From Brugia malayi (Eukaryota > Nematoda > Chromadorea > Rhabditida > Onchocercidae): a DNA stretch of 64,000 nucleotides. Numbering within the stretch: the stretch's first letter is position 1; every line of letters starts with the position of its first letter. The position numbers and the translations under genes are program-made. The notes beneath the pieces are model-generated. The model ran no database searches and had not been told where the DNA came from. It worked only from the letters and a program-made list of their open reading frames with translations. Shown piece after piece: positions 25,081 to 38,188 of the stretch. The DNA lies in assembly GCF_000002995.4 (NCBI RefSeq), contig NW_025062477.1:5924649-5988648 (forward strand), written 5' to 3'.

Positions 25081-25822
25081 TGATTCCATTTTCAATGGCA
25101 CCATCACTATGTAAATAATGTTAACTATCTTCAAATATTCTTTATATTAAAGTTCACAGATTAAACTGGAATGACTATCCCGAAGCTATAGGTTAGCCTT
25201 CCAAATCATGCTCATGTTTTAATTTAAAAGACCAGTCTCTTCTTTTTCTTGAATTTTTCTTTTTTTATATTTATTTATATTGCTCAGTAGTCTATTGTCA
25301 ACAGCCAATATCATTTTTATTAAGCAATTATCTGAATAAAATTCGTGAACAATAAATTGTCTACAATATTTCATATGAGAGATGAAGTACCCGAATCACA
25401 GACTTTATCGCCACAATCTGATTTTCATGTTAGACGCCAACATCACGTTGGATGTCGATTTTTAAGTATGTATCTCACTTAAGCCACACTCCTCCCAATG
25501 AGTCCTCAATAGCTGGCCACACTTAACAAAACCACCTCTACAAGATTTTTATAAAATATTTGCTGGGATATTTCAGGCTTTGGATCGTGGGAAGAAGATC
25601 GTCATCTCAATACTCATCTGTTTTCATTGGTAGTATACATCGTCTGTGTGTGCATTAAAAACAATTATGTATGGTGCAATAAGTTAGTATTGCCTTCAAC
25701 TAAAGTTGATTTTGTAATGTTGAAAGTCTTGATATGAGGAGTTGGTTGATCACAAAACCCATTTTAGGTTGTTTGAAGTTTCCGCTGTTTTTTGTTTGAA
25801 CTTATCCGCTCTAATCCCGTTT
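25081..25822. other. Convergent 3' intergenic spacer
   Basis: This is the space between the 3' ends of HBS1 (+) and the PTR gene (-). It should contain the PTR 3' UTR. No further exon or RNA gene was recognised. Confidence 0.55.
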
Positions 25823-28800
25823 CTAAGGTATGATACTGAATTCAGGAATTGGCGGTCGATCCATTTTTAAGTCTGGTTGGTGTCCATTGATTCCTTGCAT
25901 TTCTGCTGTCTTAGCCATTCGCTTCCTGATTTGTTTCAATCGCTTATTCACAGCACGCTCAGCTGGCGTACTATAGGTTTTATTCTGGTCAAATCGACCT
26001 CTAACCCGATGAACTATTGACAGTATAGCTGGCAGAACCACAAGACCGTGTAAATTGCATAATATAACAGAAGTAACCATTGTTTTCACAAAGACCTAAA
26101 TGTAGTGATTAGTGTATCTCATAAAGAATTATTCTAAAAGACATAGTATTAGGTTTCAAATATTTTAAATTCATATAAAAAAGAAGATGGAGTAGTTTTT
26201 GATAGAGATACCTGCGACATATAAATCCCAGCAAACCATAAGCTGTAAACACACAGTATAGTAGATAATGCTGCCTGCACAGCTGGAAATCCTACCGAGG
26301 TAAGACAGTTGCCAAGTTTAGCTTGGGGTGTCGATTGCTCGTCTAAATATAGGAAAATTTTAAAAAATATAGGAAATATAAGTATGAAATTTAGTTTATA
26401 GTGGCCAAAAATATACAATCCTCTCTTAGGACACTGGTGATAAAACAGCAAAAAGTAATAGAGTATGGAGTATTAGGCTTGTTTGGCAGACAAATGCTTA
26501 CTGGCTTTGCAGTAATGATAAGCAACATGTGCTGGAATATCAACACTAAAGCCAGTGGATATTATCATCGCGGCCATTGAAATCGGATCTAATTCAACAT
26601 TCCACCAAGACATTATGCCTAAGATACCTAAAAAGTAAACCTTTATAGAAATCATTCATAATTAATGTTCAAGTCAATCAACCTAAGTTCTTTTCAAATA
26701 GAGTCATTTATTAAAGATATCTCATTCTGATTGAATAAGCATTAAAAATCTTCGTAAATTTCATGTTTAATTTAATGATGAGTTTAGACTATAGTTCTGA
26801 GCTATTTAATCTTTTCATTGCTGTTTGCTTTGTTTGATATGGTTAATAAATCAGGTTCGCTTACCAATAGACACAGAGAGGACAGAGGCAGTTGCAATAA
26901 TCACCGTAAGCATATTCCGAAGAAACAGAAAGCATACCGCAGCCATACAAATCAGTGTACCAGCTATCGATTGCCACGTATCCGTCGGCATATTATCGAT
27001 CAGATCAAGAAAGATGGCGTCTTCATGGAATACGGAAGCATGGAATGATTCGCTTCAATAATGAAAGCTGATTAGGAAGAAATCATCATATTATCATTCA
27101 AGAAAATGAACAAAGTTTGACAAAATTACAGCAACGATGGTCAGTTATTAACTTATGTAATGATATTTTCTCCTTTTCTCGTCATCATTTCCTCTCGTCT
27201 ATCATTCTAAGTCATTATTTTTTAAACTACAAAACTTACTACATAGCTTTGTCTACGATAGCACGCCATCGTTTAAGTAATTTCCCTCGTGTCGTCCATA
27301 CTTTCAAATTTTCATCATGATAGGCTGTGGTGAAAAAGAATCTTTTCAGTTTTTTTTTCCTGAAATAACTCGTCATGCCTTATTAAAGTCAAATACTCCT
27401 GATATATCTGAGCTAATCGATAAATGCATTTATGAATGCGCATAAAACATAATTTTACCGCATTCTACTGACGTATCTCTCTAATGGTTGTTAGGTATGG
27501 AATTTGAATGAAAGTCAAATATTACAAACTTTCCATCGGTGCTTAAATTTTGCAACTGGACGAAGCCAGACCAAAAGTCATATTCTGGCCATGTCAAAAA
27601 ATTTGCTAAATCATCATTATTGAACTTGAGAGCGTCTTCCGGATTTATTGTTGTGGTGCTAACATCATCCAAAGAGTCAAAATCATAATCATGTTCTGCT
27701 GAAATGAATGAATACGGAAATAGAATTGTGTTTAAAGTCTTTTTGCTAGTTAGTTATACTCCCTATAAGAATAATGTTCCCGTAAATCAGGATACAGTCA
27801 ATAATAATAAATAAAAATAAAAACAAACATTGCAAAAAACTCTGGAATAAAGCAAAATCGCGCACGAAATACATGGTACCAGTAGGTCCCCAGCTACCGT
27901 CAAGGTTCTCGAAATCCTGAACCATATTATTCATCAGAAGAAGGGGCAGTTTCTGAGACAAATCTCCTGGTGTCTCCACAAATACCGATGCCATCGTAAA
28001 AAACGGTATCTGATATTTTACGCGTAACTTATCGAGCTATAAAGGACATAAAGTTAGATTTGTAATAGACATCTAATAATAACTACAATCTATCAAAATG
28101 TTTGAAAACAGTCTGTGGCAGAAACCTTTATCAGTGGTGAATCTGCTGCAAATAGTTTCTGAGGCGTTAAACTGATATTCATCCGTGTTATCCCCTCAAA
28201 TGATAATTTATATTGGTGTATCTAATTACATCTATGAGAGCATAAATATAGAATTAGATGAAAAGATAAAAATGTTGCTAGAAATCAAAAATGGTTGATA
28301 AATTACAAGTTTCTAAGTAAATTATTGAAACAATATGAGATTAAGATGAACTATTGATCATCTAAATGAATATCTTCTGAGGAGCAATGCATAAATGAGA
28401 AAGATAAACAACAAGAAAACATACCCATACTGATATGATAATGTAAGTAATATATAGAACAATGATTAGAGTAGCTATCGAAGCATGAGCAATGATATTC
28501 ACATATACTCGCATGTATTTACTGATGTACAACTTTGATTTATCGTGAAATCTCGAATTTTTACGCTGAAAGATATGAAATCATTAACGATAGAATCAGA
28601 AGAATGGCCCAATCAATCAATGACATAACAAGTGGATCGGTTAACGGATATCCAGTTGATATCAGTGAAATATAATCATATTCCAATAACAGAATGAAGC
28701 GATATTAGTTTGTAAAGATTAAACTTTTCAATTTTATTTTTTAAAATAAGCTCTAAAGAAATAAATTTTTCCTGATATGATAATATAAGGATAATGACAA

Positions 28801-31800
28801 GCGTTACTATTGCAAAATGGGAGATAATATTATTTGGAAAATTAATAGAGAAAAACTTGCAGTAATCTCGCTATATTTTCTGATATTCACTTGAGTTTTC
28901 TGTATTGTAATATTTGTGATATTATCTTCATTTTTCTCTGCTGCAATCTCGAATTTTCCAACAACGGACATCAGACCGGAATAAAATAACATCTAAAATA
29001 GGAAGTGAATAAAGTTATTGCAGAAAGAAAAAGGAATATTTTCAAATGTATCACTTACCTGATACAAATACGCCATAAACATGGAGAATAAATTTCCAAT
29101 GCATAATAGACGAATTTCAGGAGAAGATGTAAAACAACCAACAGCATCAGCTAATATATTAGTTATTGCGGAGATTAATATAGCGGGGCCAACTTCACTG
29201 AGTACCTGAAATATCACATCAAACTGACAATCTACGTAAAATGTAATATGCTTAATTAATAATTAATAAAATTTGAAGAAAAATCAGACCTCAGACATTC
29301 GATGTCCAACAGTTCCACTCTTTTTCTCACCATCCCGTATCTCCTTTGTTACTCGCTGCCATTCATGGATCATTAAGTACGAACTATCAATACCTGAATT
29401 ATTCTTAGTACTTAACACTTAGTACTATTAATACTTAAATTGTACTTACTTGGTACTTGACATTATCAATACCTGAATTGCTCTAACTCAATGTCTAGTA
29501 CTACAAGTACTTGAACTATTGATACCCAATATAAATTAAAACTTTTTAATCAGGTACAGTCTTTTTCACTTCATATGATTTAAAAAGATTCATTTACTCT
29601 CTTACCAATAGATAGAACCAGAAAAGGTATGACGCAAAGTATTGAGGAGAATCTCATACCACACAAAAAGAGTATTGCTAACGCTGTAGAACATGCTAGT
29701 AATGGTGTGGCGCAAGCCATTACCGCCAGAAAAACCTGAAATCCATGAGTATATTACGCTGGAAGTATATCACAAGAAAACTAACGATGTTAGCATGAAA
29801 GATGAAGATGAAAGAGTAAATAAATAAGTCAGATAAGAAAGCAAAAAGTTAAACAAAAAATCAGCTAACCTTGAATACATTATTTTGATGCATATAAGCA
29901 GCTCGAACCATTACTGTAATTACAGAGCAGGTGCACATGATAATAAAGCCTGCAGTTAGATACGGTAGTAGTGATATTCCGGCACGAACCATTTCTTCTT
30001 CAATGTAAGTGGTGGAAGCGACATAAATTGTCAAATGTTCTGATTGATAGTTCCTATAAGATTTAAAAAGTAGGTAGTAAAAAAGACACTTTAGCATATA
30101 TTTTAATTATCTGTCCTATTCTTCAAAACATTCCAAAACAAATTGATCACTTCTAGTAAATCAGGAAAAATCAGAAATACTCGAAGAAATGGACGACATT
30201 CATTTCCCATTGTTTCATATCATCTTTACTCCATTGAGGATTTTGCAGGGCGCGAAGTTGAAGTGAAATCATTTTAACTGATTTCATATTTGTTACTGCT
30301 GGATGTGTTTCATTCCAGGCTACTAATAGATCAATATTTGTATCATTTCCAAAAAGTTGATGCACTCCTTCCCTTTCTTCATCGATATCCTCTTTTGTTT
30401 CATTCCCGTTGTATAGTTCTACACCAAAAAAGTAGGGCTAAAATTGTACTATTAATATGTATCATATGATGCCACAATTTATTCCTATTGGCGCTTTTGG
30501 GTAAAATAAGGTGAAAATTTAATAATTAATTAGAGTTGTAATTTGCTCCAGGAGGTAGTAGTTAGCTGGTTTATAAAAATGATTTGAATTTTAAGCATAA
30601 ACATAGTGTAGAAGTTCAGAATTTAGTCATTTATTAGCAAATGCTAGGGAAAATTCATATCTTCCTAATTCATAACCAGCAGTAGATATGAACTTTTATC
30701 ATCTTGATAAGAGCAACTTACATAATTATTGCATTGCTCATCCTTAGTCTTTCCATAAATTCAAATAATCGTATATATTGATTAAAATTAAAAGTAAACA
30801 ATACCTGAATACTTATTTCACGGCCAAACAGGGTACTAATAGGATAACGAAGTCGTAGATATGGATTTGGACGATCACCGTTGTCAACATTCCATTTCTG
30901 TACCATATATGCATTCTGAAATTCTCCTCAATGATATTATCATCCAAATAATTGTAAACATCAATAAATTAAACTGTGAAAAAGGGGAAAAAAAAACATT
31001 GAACGTATTTCATGATAATCGTCAAACAATCCAAGTACAAATAATCAACTGACAATCGATATAGCTCTGTGGATCATATCATTATCATCGAATTAGATAT
31101 GTAATACTATTTATTCGTCAAACTCTTTAAATAAGACAGTATAGCTATTCTATTTTTATATTGTTTATTGTGCATCGCTATTTTCCAACAATACGAATGA
31201 GCGCTTGAATCATCAAATTTTTGCAATCTATCAATTATCTTATCAGTTCAGATAACAGATTTGTTTATTTTCTTTTTTTCTCTCTTTTTTTTTTGCAAAA
31301 TGAAAAAATGCTTTATACATAATTCAAACTGACAAAAACGCTTTTAATACCTATCTAATTATCAATAAGCAAACTAGATTGTCAACTATAAAGGTCAAAT
31401 AAGTTAGACTGAGTTAAGGTGGATGAATGCATTAACTTACATAAAATTGTAATACGGGTTCGTTTATATTGCAAAACTCTCTGCAGAATTGATTGAAGGA
31501 TTGATTGTTACGAGTAATTGGATCGTACAGTGTGATATTGTTAGCGGCTAAATGTAGCACCTAAAAATGCATTATATCTAAGGTTATCATTTGTTATATT
31601 ACGTTTGTTCATATATTCATATCTGATGTCAGTTACGGTATTAATATAAAATGTTATCGACTAGAATGTCATCATAAAATGGGACACTGTAACGATATGG
31701 GGACACACCTTTATGGTATCGTTGAGATGACTTTGTCGAAGCATAGAATTACCGTCTTTGGCGGTGATATACAGATACGTGGATATTGCTAAGCCACGTC

Positions 31801-32687
31801 CCGAGAAGAAGTTTAAATACTTGTCGTATTCAATGCGTGAACGTGCTTCGAATGGTGAGTAACCTTCTAGATCATTACGTTGTCTATAATAATAGCATCA
31901 TTGCTTGAAATTCGTCAAAGCATCTCATATGACATTTTGACTTTCATATCATTTGCTTTTAATTAAATTTAATGAATTTTTCCGTTTAATAACAGCTTTT
32001 TCTCCAGTAGAGTATAAAATAAAGAAGAACAAACGGTGTATAAGATATCTTGATGAGTGCTAGTAGTGAAATCAGTATACAGGAGATCATAGCAGGCCAA
32101 GCAAAACGAGTAATCCAGAAACCCCATTTATTGTATATCTTAATTATAAACTTAACAAATCTGAAATAAAAATCAATTATTTATACTTGATATTTATATT
32201 GATACTATAAATTAATACAACTTATCATTTTATTATCAATGCAATAATAAATTAGATGATAAAATGAAATGAAACAAACTTTGGCTCTTTCTCTCCGAAT
32301 TCTTCAAGAAGTTGCATGGAACGCTTTCCTACTAGAACACTTGATCGTCGATGTCCATGAAGAGATTGTGATGACAAATCTTCGTATGCTTGAGAATGCA
32401 TCCATGAATTACCATAATCAATACCGGAATATTTTGGTACATTGTTACTTCTCTCCGTATTCCATGAAAAATCTACAAATAAATTAGATATAGCATAACT
32501 TTTCTTCTTTTTTTTTATAAAGAATAATTTTAAAACAAAATTGTATGCAAGAAATGTTCAAATATGAATTCTATGTAGTAATAAATGAAAAATTACCGTC
32601 TTTTGGATTTTTTTCCCCTTGATTCTTGGATTTTTCCCAGTGAACTGATGTAGCTGTTTCTTTAGGATGTTTCGTTTCCTGCGACAT
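25823..32687 (-). CDS. Patched-related (PTR) sterol-sensing-domain membrane protein
   Basis: PTR proteins are a nematode-expanded family of 12-transmembrane RND-type transporters related to Patched, linked to cuticle, moulting and membrane lipid handling. Twenty-two minus-strand exons join in phase: 32687-32597, 32472-32280, 32160-32035, 31883-31709, 31560-31441, 30915-30805, 30437-30181, 30053-29870, 29735-29606, 29393-29290, 29205-29059, 28992-28891, 28565-28425, 28194-28126, 28036-27841, 27698-27526, 27480-27459, 27324-27240, 27052-26865, 26627-26502, 26342-26212 and 26095-25823. The total is 3144 nt, or 1047 residues. An in-frame TAG precedes the ATG. TM1 lies near residue 110. Family signatures include AKDGNSMLRQ, the sterol-sensing domain (about 360-545), SWWNVELDPISM, the TM10 motif GFSVDIPAHV and GFPAVQAALSTILC. 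TM4 reads GIDSSYLMIH where relatives usually have GVDD. The cytoplasmic tail is basic, then proline-rich. Which PTR subgroup it belongs to cannot be decided by eye. Confidence 0.9.
29393..29540. repeat. Intronic repeat carrying a duplicated splice acceptor
   Basis: The intron between PTR exons 9 and 10 contains repeated AGTACTT/TACTTGA units. It also has a second copy of the exon-10 acceptor context: ATCAATACCTGAATT occurs at about 29386-29400 and again at about 29465-29479. On the minus strand the second copy reads AATTCAG|GTATTGAT, the same as the true acceptor, 79 nt upstream of it. Confidence 0.65.
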
Positions 32688-35600
32688 CGCAGGAATGATT
32701 GGAATGTAACTTTTCCTGTTTCTATTGGTGCAGAGATCCGTTTATGGATCTTTTCAATGATTTTGTTTTGATCACCGTTTTTTTTTTCGATATCTGAGGA
32801 TTATATTTTTTCTTGTTGAAAGAAATCATAATAGATTGTAAGTTATATTAAGATTGGCAATATAATATAACAAAGAATAAGTAAAAGATATTTGTCTGAA
32901 AGTAATTTAGAAAGTGTAACAAATCAGTAGCAAATTATTTAAGTGATATTTGCTTTATTGTCACAAGTGAAATCCTTAGGACAAAATTAGATTCAGAAGG
33001 ATATATTAGTTAATCATTTTATAAGATAATATTCAAATAAACATAAGGAAACGATTTTTCATTAGTTAATCTGAAATAAATTCTATAACTTATGTATATT
33101 TTAAAAAATATTGAAAATATGAGGGGAATTATCAAACAGTCTTGAAATGCACTGCTTTCTGACGATGAAAATTATGCGAAATAAAATTAAGAGAGAAAAA
33201 GGAACAATAAAGAGATATGAGTTATGGGAACTTATCAAAGATTTTTAAAAAAAAGAATAATTACATTAGGTTAGCTAAAATATTTTTGGAGAGTCGAATT
33301 ATCGGTAAGAAATACGAAAGCTGGTTAATAGCAACTGAAAGTGTTAAACAACAAAATAACATTTGTTGACTGATTTTAAATTCCAAAAAGAAAATTCTAA
33401 TATTATTTTTAAGAAATAAAGAAGAAAGAGAGAGAAGGAGGGAAAGAGTGAGAAAGAGAGGTATGATTTAATGTCCTTAGAACTATCTGATTCGCGAATC
33501 GGTGCTACAATGCTTATAAAAAGCAGGTTCTTTTAATGAAAACCAAAAAATGAAATATTGGAATGGGCGGCGATGATGATGAGTAATTTTAGTATGATTG
33601 GAAGCATAGGTAAAGAGGTATGCATATGTAAAGAACAGGTAAAGAAGTATTTATCATCACAAAATAAAATAGTGATTGACCTCTTGATAACCTATTCCTT
33701 TTAATATCAAATTAATAACTAATCAGATTAGATGACAGATTAAAAGAGTATTATTATTCCAACTGAAGTAGACAATGATTGACAATAGCATACCTGACCT
33801 TTCAAATTCATTTAACTAATTAAACTATCCCTAATTCACTAGAATACTTTAGCTATTCATTTATTTTCAGATTTTCAGATTTCAGATAATTTTCGAGTAA
33901 TAAATTGAGAGCAAATAAGTGAATATTTTTTTGTGCAGAATTTTCATCATCTAATCGTCATGTCGAAGGAAACTTGCTCATTCCTTTTAATATCAATTTA
34001 CATTTTATAACTGTTTCATCTATTCAACACATGCAGTAATCGAACAATAATGACATTTTTTCATAGCCGCTTCTCGTTACTTATAAAATTATATTTCAGC
34101 ATTTTATACTTGAAATTTTCTAGGAAAATTAACTTAGAGATTTAGGTCTTTTACATTACTCTTAAATTTAAATTGTTTGAATGGGATTTTGATTTAATTT
34201 AAAATTAAACCTTACAATTTATTCAAACCTCAGCTGAAATTTTTGCTTTCCAATTTTAATTTGAATCTGCTATTATGTTTAAGTTTATGCTTGTTACATT
34301 AGAATCTAAGCTTACATAATATTATATAATTCATTTGCACTCTGCATCGTCTTAAAATTACTCTTGCATTCTTATTCAATGGATGATGTTAATTTGATCG
34401 TATAAATTATTCATTATAATTTTGATTTTGCTTGCTTTGTTGTAATTGCTTTGTTGTAAATTTAACATTAATTGGCTGGAAAAATATTCAGGAAAATTAA
34501 TGGAAATTCAATAGAGATATAAAATAAATTTTGATAGCTATTGGTATGAATCAGTAATAGAATTATTAAATCTAATTTAAATCAGTTATTTTCTTTTTTC
34601 GTTCTTTTTTTTCTTATTGCAATTAAGTGGTAATTAGATGTGGTAAAAAAAAATTATAATAAAAGTAAAAGGAATGGAAATAATATGAGAAATGGAACAG
34701 TTGTAGAACAGCCATATTTAAAAAATAATGAAAGAACATTTTGAACAACTCTTCGTCTTCATTTTATATTGTCACATACTTTATTTTAATAGATGACAGA
34801 TGTTATGTAATAGTGAAGCAGATCGTACTGCACTGCCAAAATTACCATTCGATACAAATCGATGTATAACAATTCTAAAGAAATTCGATAAAAAAAAGAC
34901 GCTGTTTTTTAAATTCATGCTAGTTTATCGATCAACCGGTATGTAGAATCAGGAATCATCAATCATGTTCATTGCATACTTCAGTAATTATTTCAAAATT
35001 AGTCGTCTGTTACAAATAATTTGGAAAAAATAACTGTAACGAGCTTTTTTTTAATTATCTATTTTTATTTTTATTATGAAATTATTTTTGTTGGTAAAAA
35101 AGAAAGGTTTAAATCAATTTAAAAAATCATCTCTGACTTTGGAAAGAAAAACAAAAAGAAAGAGCAGAAAGCTATTCTTTTTGAAATTAGCAAATTGATA
35201 ATAGCAGTAAATGTTATTACTGAAATAATGAAATAAATAATTGATTATTTTGAGAGTATTTTGATTGTTTCAGAATTAATTGTTATTATTGAATAGTTGT
35301 TAGATTTTCAATAAAAAGACGTAAATATTTGCAGTTGTTTTCCAGGATAACGAAATAATTTTATCTTCAAATTCACTGACTGTAATTTGTTAATGGAAGT
35401 TGAACTAAGATGAAATTTTAATCATAGCAATATAACATTATATTATATTTAAATTTAAATTAAGTCAAACTTTCTAGAATAATTTTTACTCTTAAAATAA
35501 GGTAATGTGTGACATTTGTTTATGTACAAAATTTTATTTAAGCTAATTATTGCTAATTATGGTCATCAAGCATCAGCCAAATATTCGTTTCTTATCATAA

Positions 35601-36536
35601 CTTTTTACAATTTATTTACATGACTGTTATTTCTAGTAATCGTTGAAAAAAGCAGGTTGTAAAATAAAGACCCTCCGGTGTGAAGGAGAGAAGATGAGGG
35701 GGTGATGAATTGTTGCTTTATATAGTATAAAAAACTGTTGACATTTAAGAAAATTTTTGTTTTGAAAATCAAAGTCAAATCGTTGAAAGTCAATCGTATC
35801 CTATGTAGTTTTTAGGATAAAGTTTGTAAATGATCTTTCATGGAAAAAGAATGAAGCACGGAATTTTAAATTGCCAGAAGCAAATTTTTTTGAAAAGTCT
35901 GTGAATGAACGATAACATGGAATTGTACACTATGTGAAGCAAAAAAGTAAAAAAATTTCCAATTTTTAAAGTTAACATGAGAAATTTTACATTATACTCA
36001 GAAGGGTACGAATAATGTTCAACTGATATGTGAGAAATTAAATTCAACTTTGAGACATTTTTCATTCTAAATAAAATAGCAAATAATAAAATTACACGTT
36101 GAAATGATGAGATCACATGGTAGAAGACTGTCCGATCGCATGATGTATCTCTACGAAAGCTTTTTAATCGAGATTTATCTGTCGATATTTATTTCTTTTA
36201 AGTTTCGCCGATGACTTTTGTCGAATTCATTTCCAATGAAAAAGAATTGTTATTTTTCGCATCGTTAGCCGTACAATTTTGCCTTTTACTGCTGCTTCGT
36301 ACCCTATTTATGGCTTTACATTGAGTTTTTAAGATGGCTTTTTCTTGCAAATGGAAAAAACATCGAAAAACAGTAATAAGCATCCATATCTATAATTAAA
36401 ACTTTTTTAATTTTTACTGTAAGATTAGTTAAGTTCATCTGATTTAATAATTATTAAAGGTTACTTCACTGGTTTTTGTTATTTACTGAATAATTTGCTC
36501 GATCATTTTTCAAAAAAAAAATTTTGATTTTCAAAT
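32688..36536. other. Intergenic, upstream of the PTR gene
   Basis: No exon connects to either neighbour. The stretch holds a purine-rich GAGA-type tract (about 33418-33466) and numerous A/T runs. A minus-strand frame at 36198-36383 has no recognisable similarity or spliceable partner and was not called. The PTR promoter is expected in the proximal part, but no element can be named. Confidence 0.5.
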
Positions 36537-36542
36537 TTTATT
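36537..36542 (-). terminator. Polyadenylation signal of the four-TM gene
   Basis: TTTATT on the plus strand (AATAAA on the minus strand) lies 25 bp beyond the stop codon at 36567. Confidence 0.5.
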
Positions 36543-36566
36543 GAATTTTTGAATTGAAAACAAATC

Positions 36567-38185
36567 TTAAACCTGCACTAAACCGAACAAAAACAGAAAT
36601 ATGCAAATGAATGATAAGATTAAAGCAAATGCTCGAGAAATGTAAATTAGCTCATAGGTTGATTTGCCTGCCATAATTAATGCCAAATCATTAGCGGCAC
36701 CATCTTCAGCATTAACAATCCTGAAATTTAAATAGTGTTTTATTTATAATTACAAAAAGAAGCCTTTTCTAAAGTTTCGCTTGTTTTTTTTTTTCGAAAA
36801 CTGTAAAATGTGTCATTACTTGGATTGTCAAAATTTGACTGATGTTTAGATTTTTTTTAATTAGCAAAATTTCTTCCATCATTTTCAGAGTTAATTAATT
36901 AATGAGTGTAAGTAAACTTTGTATATGTCAAACGAATAAAAGTAATGAATAGAGAATGATTTCAAACGATGGAATTTTTAAAAGTTTTGATAGTGACTGT
37001 ATAAAAAGAAAAGACTGTGCAACCAGCATTTGAAGTCATGCTTGAAAGCCTATCTGATACATAGTGTGTTTACTGATCTAATCTGATCAAAAAATATTGA
37101 TAGAAAGTCGTGAAGTTTAATCAAATGAATTGCAGATAATGTTAATTATTTTGAGCTTATTTATGAATAAAAAATATTTCTATGAAAATAGTTTTTTTGG
37201 GGTAGAAATTTTATTTAAGTGATAAATTCGCTATATAAATGAATTAGCGCTTTTTTTTCCGCTTTTCAAATTAATAGATAATAGCACACCTGAAATCCAA
37301 GCTCGTTCCAGCTATTAGAGCAAACAAACAAAATAAACAAATAAGTAATAGAATACATATTGCTGCAGCCTGAAAGTTTTCAAAAATTTAGAAAATAAAC
37401 ATGTACAAAAACCCTTTCATTCATCTTTTATAAAAAGTAGTCACAATACTGGAAATTATGAATGAATATCAGATCGAATTAATTAAAAAAATGTTTTAGG
37501 CCAGTTATTAGGCCATGTTTCCAATTTCTTTTTCACTGCTAACAATAAAAAGGGATCAGGAAAAGAGAGTATATTTAAAAGGAGATAGATAATAAGATAG
37601 GTATTGGTCATATTTTAAAGTTTTGTTATGAAATATGGCCTAATAACTTGGCCATAAATTATTGCTACATATACAGCGTGTTTTCTGGCTAGCTTGCAGA
37701 AAAAAGAAATTGGAGATTTGATTTTAGGATGAAATTTGAATATTACCTGCATTAGTAAATGTGGTACCAGTAAATATGGTGTTGATGTCTTGATGGCAAC
37801 AAAAAGTAAGACAGAAGCAATGAGCGCAAGAAGTATACCGAATAGCGATATGGATAATGAAAGAAGATACTGTTCACCCGTTTGGATAAAATAGTGTACT
37901 GTTGAAAAAATCTAAATTATTGCTCAAAATATGATAAAAAATTTTTTTCCAATCAATCAATAATTACAATTAGAGAGGGCTCAATTAATTATTTATTCTG
38001 TTATCATTAAAATCTTATACCTCATATGAAAAATAACATAATTCCAAACAACCGATAAGCAATGTAGCCGTAGTTACGTGTAGTAAACTGCAACAGCATC
38101 TATTACGTCGTTTTACCGTCTTTACTATTGTTGTAGAATCCGTCATTCCGTTTCCTTGATTTGGTTCCGTCATTTCTTTGTTCAT
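36567..38185 (-). CDS. Small four-transmembrane protein (nematode DUF7027/LAPTM-like)
   Basis: Four exons join in phase: 38185-38021, 37911-37747, 37369-37290 and 36720-36567. The total is 564 nt, or 187 residues. The ATG at 38185 sits 3 nt after a TTTCAG acceptor, so the transcript is probably spliced, or trans-spliced, just before it. A short polar N-terminus is followed by a basic, Cys-rich patch, VKRRNRCCCSLLHV, leading into TM1 (about 34-54). TM2 (72-96), TM3 (111-131) and TM4 (167-185) are strongly hydrophobic. The polar loop before TM4 (VNAEDGAANDLALIMAGKS) is about 30 residues. The CCC-LLHV-TM layout is that of the nematode four-TM proteins annotated as DUF7027, distant relatives of the lysosomal LAPTM type; this assignment is from memory of the pattern. 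The function is unknown. Confidence 0.75.
37499..37653. repeat. Short inverted-repeat element in an intron
   Basis: GGCCAGTTATTAGGCCAT (37499-37516) is mirrored as ATGGCCTAATAACTTGGCC (37635-37653), with one extra base, in the second intron of the four-TM gene. A 155-bp unit with 18-bp inverted ends and an AT-rich centre resembles a small MITE, but no target-site duplication is clear. Confidence 0.55.
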
Positions 38186-38188
38186 TAC

